Source of the DNA: Rhizobium sp. J15
GTDB lineage: Bacteria; Pseudomonadota; Alphaproteobacteria; Rhizobiales; Rhizobiaceae
Reading direction: 5' to 3'
Length of the DNA: 59,022 nt
Assembly (NCBI RefSeq): GCF_002531825.1
Contig: NZ_NWSX01000037.1
Coordinates: 1-59,022, forward strand
The notes below the pieces were generated by a model. That model was not told the origin of the DNA. It did no database searches and saw only the letters and a list, made by a program, of their open reading frames with translations. Below, piece by piece: positions 7,639 through 16,064 of this stretch (the stretch's first letter is position 1; every line of letters starts with the position of its first letter). A program made the position numbers and the translations under genes.

Positions 7639-8565
7639 ATGGATATCGTTTCGGCATTGCGGACCTTCCAGCGCGTCGTGGAGACGGGGTCCTTCTCGGC
7701 GGCAGCGCACGATCTCGACGTGACGCAGCCGGCGGTCTCGCGGCAGGTCGCGGCGCTCGAAGGCCATTTCAACACGCGCCTCCTGCACCGTACGACGAGC
7801 GGCCTGTCGCTGACGGCGGAGGGAGAGCGGATGCTGCCGATGGCGCTCCGGATCCTCGAAGCGGTGGAGGAGCTCGGCGATGCCGCCGGCTCGGAGGGCG
7901 CCATGGCCTCCGGCAAGGTCAGGCTCAGCGTTCCCGCGCCGCTCGGCCTCTATCTCAGCGAGCGGCTCGGCGATCTGCTTGCCGCCCATCCGAAACTCTC
8001 GGTCGAGCTGCTCTTCAGGGAGGAGAGCTCCGACATGATCGAGGAGCGGCTGGATCTCGAAGTGCGCCTCGGTCCGGTCGCCGACAGCAGCCTCGTCTGC
8101 CGGCGGATCGGCTGGACGACCGCCTTCCTCGTCGCGTCTCCCGCCTATCTCGCGCGGAAATCCACTCCGCGCGCGCCTCGGGATATCAAGGACCATGAAT
8201 GCCTGTGCTACAACAGGGCAGGCGAGGCCAATAGCTGGTCCTTCTCGAATGGCTCGGAAGACATATCGGTCCGGATTTCGCCGCGGCTGACGGCCTGCAA
8301 TGCGGTGGCCATTCACCGCGCGGCCCTTGCCGGAGCGGGTCTCGCCGTGCTCTCGCACGTCATCGCCAGGCCTGATATCGCCGCCGGCCGGCTGATCCCC
8401 GTGATGGAGAACTATCAGCCAAGCCGGCTGCCGGTCACCGTCGTCTATCCCTCGCGGCGCAACATGCCGCTGCGCGTCAAGACGGTGCTGGATTTTCTCA
8501 TCGGCGCCATGGCGCAGGACCCGTCCATGTGCGCGAGCGGCGCGGACCGGCCGTGGGAGGGATGA
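7639..8565 (+). CDS. LysR-family transcriptional regulator
   Basis: A 308-residue protein. The helix-turn-helix is at about residues 3-60 (ALRTFQRVVETGSFSAAAHD, then VTQPAVSRQVAALE). A periplasmic-binding-like effector domain fills about 90-295, as in the CrgA/AaeR-type subgroup (GKVRLSVPAPLGLYLSERLG). It is divergent from the AhpD-like operon with 131 bp between the starts. LysR proteins usually act on divergent neighbours, so that operon may have two regulators. Confidence 0.88.
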   Translation: MDIVSALRTFQRVVETGSFSAAAHDLDVTQPAVSRQVAALEGHFNTRLLHRTTSGLSLTAEGERMLPMALRILEAVEELGDAAGSEGAMASGKVRLSVPAPLGLYLSERLGDLLAAHPKLSVELLFREESSDMIEERLDLEVRLGPVADSSLVCRRIGWTTAFLVASPAYLARKSTPRAPRDIKDHECLCYNRAGEANSWSFSNGSEDISVRISPRLTACNAVAIHRAALAGAGLAVLSHVIARPDIAAGRLIPVMENYQPSRLPVTVVYPSRRNMPLRVKTVLDFLIGAMAQDPSMCASGADRPWEG

Positions 8566-8636
8566 TCGCCCGGCCCAAGCGATTTGCCGTTTTCCGCCTT
8601 GCCTAAATCAGGCGAATCCTGCCAAGTCCTGCGATC

Positions 8637-9764
8637 ATGCAATTTGCGCCGCAACAAGACGAAGCCCTGAAGGCTGTTTCGAAATGGCTGAACGAAGGGC
8701 GCTCGCCGCTCTTTCGCCTGTTCGGCTATGCCGGAACGGGCAAGACGACGCTTGCCCGGCATTTCGCCGAGAATGTCGATGGCGACGTGCTGTTTGCCGC
8801 CTTCACCGGCAAGGCCGCGCAGGTGCTGCGCTCGCGCGGCGCTTCCAACGCCAAGACCATCCATTCGCTGATCTACCGCCCGCGCGGCGAAGAAGCGGTG
8901 GAGGACGAGGAGACCGGCAAGACCTCGATCGCGCCGATGTTTTCGATCAACCGGCAGAGCCCGGTCGCGAAAGCCGCGCTGATCATCGTCGACGAATGCT
9001 CGATGGTGGACGAGGCGCTCGGCAAGGATCTGATGAGTTTTGGCACGCCGATCCTGGTGCTTGGCGATCCCGGCCAGCTGCCGCCCGTCAGCGGCGGCGG
9101 CTACTTCACCAATCAGGAGCCGGATTACCTCCTGACCGATATCCACCGGCAGGCGCGCGACAATCCGATCATCAAGCTTGCCATGCAGGTGCGCGAAGGC
9201 AACGAGATCATGTATGGCGACTACGGCACCGCCAAGGTGATCCCGAAGAACGAGGTGACGCAGCAGCTGGTGCTCGATGCCGACCAGGTGCTCGTCGGCA
9301 CCAACCGGACGCGGCGGCGCTATAATCAGCGCCTGCGCGAATTGAAGGGTTTCAGCGCCGATTATCCCCAGACCGGCGACAAGCTCGTCTGCCTCCGGAA
9401 CGATCCGGCCAAGGGTTTGCTCAACGGCTCGCTCTGGCAGGTGATGACCTCGTCGAAGGAAACGACGAAACCCGGCATCAATCTTCTCGTCCGTCCCGAG
9501 GACGACGACATGGACCGGGGCGCCGCCAAGATCAAGCTCTTGAAACAGGCCTTCGAGGATGTCGAAGGCGAGATCCCATGGAACACCCGCAAGCGCTACG
9601 ACGAGTTCGACTACGGCTATGCCCTGACCGTCCACAAGGCGCAGGGCTCGCAATGGAACGACGTCGTGCTCTTCGACGAGAGCTGGGCCTTTCGCGATAC
9701 GCGCGAACGCTGGCTCTATACGGCGATCACCCGCGCGGCGGAGACACTGACGATCGTGCGCTGA
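8637..9764 (+). CDS. Dda/RecD-like SF1B DNA helicase (AAA family ATPase)
   Basis: A 375-residue ATPase. Motif I (Walker A) is GYAGTGKT (about residues 30-37), motif II is IIVDECSMVD, and motif III is VLGDPGQLPPVSGGG. The C-terminal motifs are YALTVHKAQGSQW and LYTAITRAAE. The arrangement is that of compact 5'-3' helicases such as phage T4 Dda. A repair or replication-restart role is possible. It stands alone; no other phage-type genes are nearby. Confidence 0.87.
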   Translation: MQFAPQQDEALKAVSKWLNEGRSPLFRLFGYAGTGKTTLARHFAENVDGDVLFAAFTGKAAQVLRSRGASNAKTIHSLIYRPRGEEAVEDEETGKTSIAPMFSINRQSPVAKAALIIVDECSMVDEALGKDLMSFGTPILVLGDPGQLPPVSGGGYFTNQEPDYLLTDIHRQARDNPIIKLAMQVREGNEIMYGDYGTAKVIPKNEVTQQLVLDADQVLVGTNRTRRRYNQRLRELKGFSADYPQTGDKLVCLRNDPAKGLLNGSLWQVMTSSKETTKPGINLLVRPEDDDMDRGAAKIKLLKQAFEDVEGEIPWNTRKRYDEFDYGYALTVHKAQGSQWNDVVLFDESWAFRDTRERWLYTAITRAAETLTIVR

Positions 9765-9822
9765 TTGTGATCGTGCGTGGTGACTTCGGTCGAGCGCACG
9801 GGCTGTTTGGTCTGCTGTTGCT

Positions 9823-9977
9823 ACCCCTCCCCAACCCCTCCCCACAAGGGGGAGGGACTAACGCGGTGCGCCGGCTGCGCCAAGCATCAAGCCTTCTGCG
9901 GATGAAACCGTGAATGGAAGGCAACGGGCGCGGCAGGTTAGCCCCTCCCCCTTGTGGGGAGGGGTTGGGGAGGGGTC
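9823..9977. repeat. Inverted pair of GC-rich intergenic repeats
   Basis: A run of CCCCTCCCCAACCCCTCCCC followed by ACAAGGGGGAGGG (9824-9856) recurs in inverted orientation at 9941-9976, about 80 bp away. The flanking ACTAAC/GTTAG is also inverted. It fills the space between convergent genes (helicase and MerR-type regulator) and could fold into a large hairpin acting as a two-way transcription barrier. Confidence 0.75.
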
Positions 9978-10031
9978 TTGTCATGCTCAAACGGGGAAGG
10001 GGACGGTGGCGGCCGTCGGGGGCGTGCCGGA

Positions 10032-10724
10032 TTACGCCTGGACGATGCCGAGCAGGACGGCCTTGGCGATCGCCTGGAAGCGGTTGTTGGCGCGGAATTT
10101 CAGGATGATTCCGGCCTCGAGATCCCTGGTCTCGTCATGCTTCAGGTCGAGCGCCCGGGCGATGCGCTGGGTGGAGTAGCCTTCGGCCATAAGTTCCAGG
10201 CAATGCTTCTCCTGCGGGGTCAGGCTGGAATTGTCCTGATTGTCGTTGAGCGGCTGCGTCCCGATGCCCTCGTCGAAATCCAGGAGGTCGCCGACCTGCT
10301 GGAGCTGGCGGTGGAGCGTCGACATTTCGGCCGTCAGCTCGCGCTTGCGCACCTGCAGGGCCTCGCGGAACATCGCCTCGGCCGATTCCTGCGAATCGGC
10401 GGCGCGAAGCTCGTGCATCAATTCCTGAATGACGGCGATCGGCATGCCCGTCTCGCGGCAGACGGTGATGACGGCCATGCGCATCACGTCGTCTTCGCCA
10501 TAGACCCGCATCAGGCCGATGCGATTGGCCGAGATCAATCCCTTCTCTTCGTAGAAATGCAGTGTCCTGTGCGTAACCCCGAATGCGTTTGCCATGTCGG
10601 CAATCGGCACGGGGCCATCAGGCAAATCCGGCGGCAGCGCGGCCGAAGGCAGAAACCGGTATCTGGACCGGGCCTCCGAAGCGATACCGGCGGTAGCAAA
10701 CAGGCGTTTGGAACCGTCTGGCAT
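10032..10724 (-). CDS. MerR/LuxR hybrid transcriptional regulator
   Basis: A 230-residue protein with two DNA-binding-type domains. A MerR helix-turn-helix with its arginine wing lies at about 38-75 (IADMANAFGVTHRTLHFYEE, then KGLISANRIGLMRVYGEDDV). A helical dimerisation segment rich in Glu, Gln and Arg lies at about 115-150. The C-terminal segment LTPQEKHCLELMAEGYSTQR (about 168-187) and what follows resembles a LuxR/GerE helix-turn-helix. The ATG at 10724 is chosen over an upstream GTG at 10865 because AGGAGGG (10734-10728) sits right in front of it. The target is unknown. Confidence 0.78.
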   Translation of the reverse strand: MPDGSKRLFATAGIASEARSRYRFLPSAALPPDLPDGPVPIADMANAFGVTHRTLHFYEEKGLISANRIGLMRVYGEDDVMRMAVITVCRETGMPIAVIQELMHELRAADSQESAEAMFREALQVRKRELTAEMSTLHRQLQQVGDLLDFDEGIGTQPLNDNQDNSSLTPQEKHCLELMAEGYSTQRIARALDLKHDETRDLEAGIILKFRANNRFQAIAKAVLLGIVQA

Positions 10725-11169
10725 GAACCCTCCTAGGGCATCGTGTTGCACCTCATGCGGTCTTGCCAGTTGCTTCCCGGTCGCGGCGAGTGGGGTTTCC
10801 TCTAGGCGTTCTTCTATGGGCAAAGAAGCAGTACGCGGCCTACGTTTACGCGATACAATGTCCACGTTATGCGTGAACGATCTTTTTTATAAGTGCTAAA
10901 AATAATCTCTTTTAAATGGGATAGCAACGTGACGGCGTGTTCTGCGGGCTCCGGCCCACATGCTGCGGAAAAAACACGCGCTGCGCCGCCGCCGCGGCCG
11001 GCCTTCTTCAGAGGCGACGGAAACTACTATTTACGGTACGCGTACGGTACTGAAAATGCCGATCCATCAGCGACGGGCATCGCATTCATCTGCGATTCTC
11101 GTTGGCCATTGCCGGGCACTTGGCTTAAAAGCGGGGCCTCCCGTTTCCGAGATCGATGGATAATCCGCC
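10725..11169. other. 445-bp divergent promoter region without a supported gene
   Basis: The space between the MerR-type gene and pdxJ contains a locally AT-rich stretch at about 10880-10920. GTTTACGC (10844-10851) and GCGTGAAC (10871-10878) form an imperfect inverted repeat (7 of 8) that could be an operator. Two direct copies of TACGGTAC lie at 11032-11039 and 11043-11050. Small open frames here have no recognisable family or ribosome binding site. Confidence 0.5.
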
Positions 11170-11922
11170 ATGCCAGCCAAGCTCTCCGTCAACCTCAACG
11201 CCATCGCCATGCTGCGCAACCGGCGTGATCTGCCCTGGCCGAGCGTCGAAGCGCTCGGGCGCATCGCGCTTGCAGCGGGCGCGAGCGGCCTGACGGTGCA
11301 TCCGCGCCCCGACCAGCGCCATATAAGATTTTCCGACCTACCCGTCATCCGCAACCTGATCGACGACGAATTCCCGCAGGCGGAGTTCAACATCGAAGGC
11401 TATCCCACCGAGGAATTCCTCGAACTCTGCGCCGGCGCCGCACCCGAGCAGGTGACGCTGGTGCCCGACGATCCCGCGCAGGCGACCTCCGATCACGGCT
11501 GGGATTTCCGCAAGCATCAGGCGTTCCTGACCGATGTCGTCGCGCGGCTGAAGAAGATGGGATGCCGGGTCTCGCTGTTTGCCGACGGCGACGGCGATGC
11601 CGAGGCGGTGAAGCTGGCCAAGGCGACGGGCGCCGACCGGATCGAACTCTACACCGGCCCCTATGGCGGCTGCTACGATGCGCCGGAACGGGCAGCGCCG
11701 ATCCTCGAAGCGCTCGGTCAGACGGCGGACGCCGCGCTCGCCATCGGCCTTGCCGTCAATGCCGGCCACGACCTGACGGTCGCGAACCTGCCCGATCTGG
11801 TGAAGCGCATTCCAGCGCTTGCCGAAGTCTCGATCGGCCACGGGCTGACGGCCGATGCGCTGGAGTATGGGATGGCCGAGACGGTGCGGCGGTTCTGCCG
11901 GGCTTGCGGGCAGGGGGGTTAA
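11170..11922 (+). CDS. pdxJ: Pyridoxine 5'-phosphate synthase
   Basis: Condenses 1-deoxy-xylulose 5-phosphate with 3-amino-2-oxopropyl phosphate, the last ring-forming step of the DXP-dependent vitamin B6 pathway in the cytoplasm. The TIM-barrel landmarks are LSVNLNAIAMLRNRRDLPWP at the N-terminus, LTVHPRPDQRHIR, FNIEGYP, VTLVPDDP, IELYTGPYGG and AVNAGHDLTVANL. Its 250 residues fit the family. It is a lone gene followed by a repeat region that may end its transcript. Confidence 0.95.
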   Translation: MPAKLSVNLNAIAMLRNRRDLPWPSVEALGRIALAAGASGLTVHPRPDQRHIRFSDLPVIRNLIDDEFPQAEFNIEGYPTEEFLELCAGAAPEQVTLVPDDPAQATSDHGWDFRKHQAFLTDVVARLKKMGCRVSLFADGDGDAEAVKLAKATGADRIELYTGPYGGCYDAPERAAPILEALGQTADAALAIGLAVNAGHDLTVANLPDLVKRIPALAEVSIGHGLTADALEYGMAETVRRFCRACGQGG

Positions 11923-11936
11923 GGAAGCAATTGGCC

Positions 11937-12128
11937 GTCCCGGGGGCCACCCCCTCTGCCCTGCCGGGCATCTCCCCCACAAGGGGGGAGATCGGATAGG
12001 GGCGACGGCTTTGCCCAGACAACTATCGCCCGTCTACGCCGATACGGTGGAGAGGGAGCGAGGTTCCAACCTCCTGCCGATCTCCCCCCTTGTGGGGGAG
12101 ATGCCCGGCAGGGCAGAGGGGGGTGACG
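11937..12128. repeat. Inverted pair of palindromic intergenic repeats
   Basis: CCTCTGCCCTGCCGGGCATC followed by TCCCCCACAAGGGGGGAGATCGG (about 11950-11994) recurs inverted at about 12077-12122. The internal ACAAGGGGGGAGAT/ATCTCCCCCCTTGT stretch matches the core of the 20992-21041 repeat. It sits between convergent pdxJ and qorB. Confidence 0.7.
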
Positions 12129-12149
12129 CAAGCCGCCGCCCCAACCGTA

Positions 12150-13055
12150 TCAGTGCCCGCCAGCTCCAGCCGTCGTCAGCGCCGCCTTGTGCGCCACGAA
12201 GAAATCCTTCAGCGGCTGTGGCTGTTTGCCGGTCAGCTTGGTGAAATCGCCGGTGACGATGTCGAAGTTGCCGGCGCGGATGTTGGCGTCGGCGGAGACG
12301 AGCATGTCGGCGATGAAGCCGGGGAGGCCGGCGCCGCGCATGCCCTGGCCGAGCTGTTCGTCATTGACGTCCACCACTTCGAGCGGCTTGCCTGATGCTT
12401 CGGAGACGATGGCGGCAATCTCGCGATTGTTCAGCGATACCGCGCCGGTCAGCGTGTAGGTGGCGCTTTCGGAGGTGCCGGAGGCAAGGGCTGCGGCGAT
12501 CGCGAGCGCGCAGTCGTCGCGCGAAATGGTCGAGACCTTGCCGTTGCCGGTGGCGCTGTACCATTTGCCGCCCTGCAGGTTGTGCGGCATGCTGTGCAGG
12601 TAATTGTCGTGATACCAGGCGTCGCGGATGATCGTATAGGCGATGCCGCTTGCCTTGATGGCGTTTTCGCTGCCGAGATGGTCGGGCGCGAAGGTGACGA
12701 GCGAATTGTCCGGCGCCGGCATCGAGGTATAGGCGATGTGCTTGACGCCTGCCTTGGCGGCAGCGGCGACGGCGGCCTTGTGCTGGGCGAGGCGCTTGCC
12801 GGGGGTATCCAGCGCATCGGTGCTGATGATCAGCAGCCGGTCGATGCCGGCGAAAGCCTGTTCCAGGCCGGCGGCATCATCGAAATCGGCCTTGCGGGTG
12901 ACGACACCCTTGCTGGCGAGCCCGGCGAGCTTCTCCGGGCTGCGGGTCGCCGCGACGATCTTGCCGGGGGCGACATGATAGGTCTCGATGAGGTGATGGA
13001 TGACGCGCTGGCCGAGCTGCCCGGCGGCGCCGGTGACCAGGATGGTTTCGCTCAT
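12150..13055 (-). CDS. qorB: NAD(P)H:quinone oxidoreductase, QorB type
   Basis: A 301-residue NmrA-like protein matching the QOR2/YtfG family. It has the nucleotide loop ILVTGAAGQLGQRVIHHLIE, the segment LLIISTDALDTPGKRLAQHK, the block VKHIAYTSMPAPDNS, and AYTIIRDAWYHDNYL. In Escherichia coli qorB lies beside the HxlR-type gene ytfH, and here an HxlR gene is likewise adjacent and divergent. It reduces quinones and is likely induced by electrophiles through the neighbouring regulator. Confidence 0.88.
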   Translation of the reverse strand: MSETILVTGAAGQLGQRVIHHLIETYHVAPGKIVAATRSPEKLAGLASKGVVTRKADFDDAAGLEQAFAGIDRLLIISTDALDTPGKRLAQHKAAVAAAAKAGVKHIAYTSMPAPDNSLVTFAPDHLGSENAIKASGIAYTIIRDAWYHDNYLHSMPHNLQGGKWYSATGNGKVSTISRDDCALAIAAALASGTSESATYTLTGAVSLNNREIAAIVSEASGKPLEVVDVNDEQLGQGMRGAGLPGFIADMLVSADANIRAGNFDIVTGDFTKLTGKQPQPLKDFFVAHKAALTTAGAGGH

Positions 13056-13081
13056 AGGTCGTTTCCTTTTGCGTTTAGCTG

Positions 13082-13096
13082 GTCTCGAAAAGAGAC
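13082..13096. promoter_or_regulatory. Candidate HxlR operator
   Basis: GTCTC-GAAAA-GAGAC is a perfect 5-5-5 inverted repeat 26 bp upstream of qorB in the 120-bp qorB/HxlR intergenic space. Its position suits repression of qorB. Inference only. Confidence 0.4.
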
Positions 13097-13175
13097 TAAC
13101 GCTAGATTGGGAATTGACCTCGCGGTGTAAAGAAGGCAGTTTTTCGGCTGTAAGTTACCAGAAGGGAACCAGCAG

Positions 13176-13592
13176 ATGAGCGGCGCAGTCCTCAGTCTGA
13201 AGAACAGGATGCCGGGGGCGCGGCGCGAGATCGATCTTGCCGGCCTCGATTTTTCCAATTGCCCGGTCCGGGACATGATGCAGCAGATCGGCGGGAAATG
13301 GTCGACGCTGCTGCTGGAAGTGCTGGCGGCCGAGCCCCGCCGCTTCGGCGAACTCAGGCGGATGCTTCCCGATATTTCGCAGCGCATGCTCACGCAGACG
13401 CTGCGCGACCTGCAGCGGGACGGTTATATCGGCCGCGAGGTCTTCCCGACGAAGCCGCCGAGCGTCGAATATTCGATGACCGATTTGGGCCGCTCGCTCT
13501 ACCAGCCGCTGTCGCAGCTCCTGAACTGGGCGGAGGCGAACCACGATGCCGTGCGCGCTGCCCGCTCGCGTTTCGATTCAGCCGAAAGCTAG
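13176..13592 (+). CDS. HxlR-family transcriptional regulator
   Basis: A 138-residue winged-helix protein. The diagnostic cysteine is in NCPVRDMMQQIGGKWSTLLL (about residue 29). The block RRFGELRRMLPDISQRMLTQ is followed by TLRDLQRDGYIGREVFPTKP, as expected for the family. In YodB, QorR and HypR relatives, the N-terminal cysteine senses diamide and quinones. It is divergent from qorB and probably represses it. The stop codon TAG (13590-13592) overlaps the first bases of the downstream repeat. Confidence 0.9.
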   Translation: MSGAVLSLKNRMPGARREIDLAGLDFSNCPVRDMMQQIGGKWSTLLLEVLAAEPRRFGELRRMLPDISQRMLTQTLRDLQRDGYIGREVFPTKPPSVEYSMTDLGRSLYQPLSQLLNWAEANHDAVRAARSRFDSAES

Positions 13593-13704
13593 AGCATGAT
13601 GCCGAAAAGTGTGAGCGGTTTTCGGGCGACATCATGCTCTAACTCTTTAATTTAGAACAGGATTCAGATTTTAGGCCAACCGGGCCTAAAATCATCCTGT
13701 TCTA
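13591..13704. repeat. Two-hairpin rhizobial intergenic repeat
   Basis: AGAGCATGATG (13591-13601) pairs with CATCATGCTCT (13630-13640), with inner CCGAAAA/TTTTCGG pairing. A second hairpin pairs TAGAACAGGAT (13653-13663) with ATCCTGTTCTA (13694-13704), with inner TTTTAGGCC/GGGCCTAAAA. It starts inside the HxlR stop codon and ends just beyond the DUF6429 relic. Such an element can act as a two-way terminator between these convergent genes. Confidence 0.75.
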
Positions 13705-13712
13705 GAGCTCTG

Positions 13713-13942
13713 TCACTTCGCGCGCGTAAACAGCGCGCGAAACAGTTCCTCCGACCGCTGCAACCCTTCGTCGCTCAGAACGACCGACTTGCCTTGCCCG
13801 CGGGATTGGCAATCAGACCTTTCTTGTACAGACGATCCATGACGTCCCAGTCGAAGCCTTTCCAGGCGCGATCGCCGTCATGCAGCGTCAGCCAGAGCAA
13901 AGCGAGCACGGCATCGTCGATCTTTTCTTCATCCATTTCCAT
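13713..13942 (-). pseudogene. DUF6429-family protein, frameshifted
   Basis: The N-terminal part (MEMDEEKIDDAVLALLWLTL, then HDGDRAWKGFDWDVMDRLYK) reads normally, but the frame ends at 13775 with a foreign tail SRSF. The family C-terminus SVVLSDEGLQRSEELFRALF is present in the next frame and ends at 13713. One base appears to be missing between about 13786 and 13795, where AAG GC. AAG TCG would restore a GKAKSV junction. Without the correction the product is 55 residues from the ATG at 13942 (an upstream GTG at 13981 is also open). The function is unknown. This could be a true mutation or a base-calling error. Confidence 0.65.
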
Positions 13943-14048
13943 GCCGGAAGCATCCCTGTAAAAATGAGTGAATCCTGTCACTTCTCATTTTAACCCGCGT
14001 ATCGCCCCGAAATCGAATCCGATTTGCAGGGCTTTGCGTCCGGCTGTC

Positions 14049-15257
14049 TTACCTGCCGCGTCCTTCCGTCAAAAATAGCAGGAAGGCGAGCGCCGGGAAG
14101 GCGAAACCGATCCAGGCGGTCATCGTCCAGCCGCCGGTCGCATAGGCCCAGCCGCCGAGCGCCGAACCAAGCGCGCCGCCGGCAAAGAAGGTGGCCATGA
14201 AGAGACCGTTCAGCCGGCTCCGATGTTCCGGGTTCAGCCCATAGATGGCGCGCTGGCCGCAGACGAGATTGGTGGTCACGCCGAAATCGAGCATGATCGC
14301 GGCGACCGTCAGCAGGATCAGGGCGGTGAGCGAGCCGTCGGCCGCGAAATGGCTGATCAGGAAGGACGCCATGCCGAGCAGCATGGCGATCGTCGAGGCG
14401 ATTTTCGTCATGCCGCGGTCGGCAAGCCGGCCGGCAATCGGCGAGGCGACGGCGCCGGCCGCACCCGCCAGCGCGAAGAGGGCGATGCCGTTTTGCGTCA
14501 GGCCGAAGGCCGGGCTGGCGAGCAGCAGCGGCGTCGTCGTCCAGAACAGGCTGAAGGCGCCGAACATGCCGGCCTGGTAGAGGGCGCGGCGCTGCAGCAC
14601 GCGCGAGGTCAGGGCCAGATGCGCCATGGAGGCAAGCAGTTCGCCGTAGCCGAGCTTCGTCTTCGGCACGCGGACCGGCAGGTTGGCGCGCAGCACGATG
14701 GCAAGCACGATCATCAATGCCGCAGTGACGTAATAGACCATGTGCCAGGATGACGCCTCGGCGAGAAAGCTCGCGAAGGGGCGGGCCAGCATGATTCCAC
14801 AGAGCAGGCCGCTCATGACATTGCCGACGACCTGGCCGCGCGTTGCATCCGGCGCCATGTTGGCAGCGAAGGGCACGAGCACCTGGACGGCGACCGAGGC
14901 AAGGCCGATCGACAGCGAGGCGGTGAGGAACATGGCCGGCGTCGAAGACAGCGCGGCGCCGATGAGCGCAACGGCCGAGACGGAAATCAGCAGCAGCACC
15001 AGGCGGCGGTTTTCGGTGAGGTCACCGAGCGGTACGATCAGCAGAAGGCCGAGACCATAACCGATCTGCGTCAGCGTGACGATCAGGCCGGTGGCGGCCG
15101 GCGTGAAGCCGAGATCGGCGCTGATCGGGCCGGCCAGCGGCTGGCCGTAATAGAGATTGGCGGCCACCAGCCCGCAGGCGGCGGCGAAAAGGAAGGTGAG
15201 CCAGGGGGATAGCGCGCGTGGAATGGCATTATCCGGCGTAGTGGCTGAGATGCTCAT
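14049..15257 (-). CDS. MFS transporter (drug/metabolite efflux type)
   Basis: A 402-residue inner-membrane protein with about 12 hydrophobic helices. GLVAANLYYGQPLAGPISAD opens the protein, and DLTENRRL sits at the cytoplasmic 2-3 loop. A second such loop, RLADRGMTKI, occurs mid-protein, giving the two-fold MFS repeat. It is transcribed after a TetR gene in the same direction (124-bp gap), a common arrangement for regulated efflux. The substrate is unknown. Confidence 0.87.
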   Translation of the reverse strand: MSISATTPDNAIPRALSPWLTFLFAAACGLVAANLYYGQPLAGPISADLGFTPAATGLIVTLTQIGYGLGLLLIVPLGDLTENRRLVLLLISVSAVALIGAALSSTPAMFLTASLSIGLASVAVQVLVPFAANMAPDATRGQVVGNVMSGLLCGIMLARPFASFLAEASSWHMVYYVTAALMIVLAIVLRANLPVRVPKTKLGYGELLASMAHLALTSRVLQRRALYQAGMFGAFSLFWTTTPLLLASPAFGLTQNGIALFALAGAAGAVASPIAGRLADRGMTKIASTIAMLLGMASFLISHFAADGSLTALILLTVAAIMLDFGVTTNLVCGQRAIYGLNPEHRSRLNGLFMATFFAGGALGSALGGWAYATGGWTMTAWIGFAFPALAFLLFLTEGRGR

Positions 15258-15381
15258 CAGAAACTCCGGTATTCGGATTCATGAGAATGGAATGTGGGAA
15301 TGCTGGCTGCGGCCACCCGATCCTTGACCGGATGCCGCCATTTCGATCGTTCGCCAGCACAAAACCGCTGCGCGATTTGCT

Positions 15382-16005
15382 TTAGGTCACGAGCTTCATC
15401 GCCGCTTCGGTCGCGGCGATCATTTCCTGCTGGCTGCGTCCCGTCTTGCCGATGACGCGCAAGCCTTTGGTAAAGCAGAGAAAGGCGAGGGCGGCGGCGT
15501 CAGCGTCCACCGTCTGGGGAATGGTGCCGTCGGCCTGGCCGGTGTGGATGAGATCGGCCATCAGCTTCTCGTCCGCGGCAAAGGCCGTCGCGACATGGGC
15601 GGCGGTTTGCTCATCGAGCAGGGCGAAATCATTGGCGCCGCCGACGACGAGGCAGCCCTTGCGGCCGGCCTCGCCATGGGAAAGCTCGGTATAATACATC
15701 ACCATCTGGAAGACTTTTTCGCGGCCGGTCGTTGCGGACGCAATCATCGCTTCCAGACGGCGCCGGCCGAGCTGGCGATAACGGGTGAAGGCGGCGAGGA
15801 AGACGCCGCGCTTGTCCTTGAACGCCTTGTAGATGCTGCCGGAGGCGAGGCCCATCGCCTCGGTCAGGTCGCTGATCGAGGTGGCATGGTAGCCGCGTTC
15901 GGAAAAGACCCGCAGGGCCGCATCCAATGCCGCATCCATATCGAACGCGCGCGGACGGCCACGGCTGCGGGTTGTTTCATCCAATTTGAGGCTGGCGTCG
16001 GTCAT
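15382..16005 (-). CDS. TetR-family regulator of the MFS pump
   Basis: A 207-residue protein. The N-terminal helix-turn-helix lies at about 20-65 (ALDAALRVFSERGYHATSIS, then DLTEAMGLASGSIYKAFKDK). The C-terminal domain (about 80-205; KVFQMVMYYTELSHGEAGRK, then GCLVVGGANDFALL) resembles the AcrR/ComR-type ligand domain with its G-C-L motif. It is upstream of and co-oriented with the MFS gene, which it probably represses along with itself. Confidence 0.88.
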   Translation of the reverse strand: MTDASLKLDETTRSRGRPRAFDMDAALDAALRVFSERGYHATSISDLTEAMGLASGSIYKAFKDKRGVFLAAFTRYRQLGRRRLEAMIASATTGREKVFQMVMYYTELSHGEAGRKGCLVVGGANDFALLDEQTAAHVATAFAADEKLMADLIHTGQADGTIPQTVDADAAALAFLCFTKGLRVIGKTGRSQQEMIAATEAAMKLVT

Positions 16006-16009
16006 GACG

Positions 16010-16033
16010 CCTAATTAGGGAATGATCGTTTCC
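16010..16033. promoter_or_regulatory. Palindromes upstream of the tetR-MFS operon
   Basis: CCTAATTAGG (16010-16019) is a perfect 10-bp palindrome 4 bp before the TetR start. An imperfect GGAATGATCGTTTCC (16019-16033) follows directly. Either could be the TetR operator. Confidence 0.4.
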
Positions 16034-16064
16034 AAATCAAGCGGAATTTCCGCGAGGCGGTAAA

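Noticed and set aside
8637..9764. Helicase as evidence of a prophage
   Set aside because: Dda-like helicases also occur as single chromosomal genes, and no integrase, structural or lysis genes are nearby.
10893..11228. Possible 111-residue gene before pdxJ
   Set aside because: No ribosome binding site, no family features, and it runs into pdxJ in another frame.
9823..12128. GC-rich repeat arrays as CRISPR
   Set aside because: Copies are inverted pairs without regular unique spacers and no cas genes are present.
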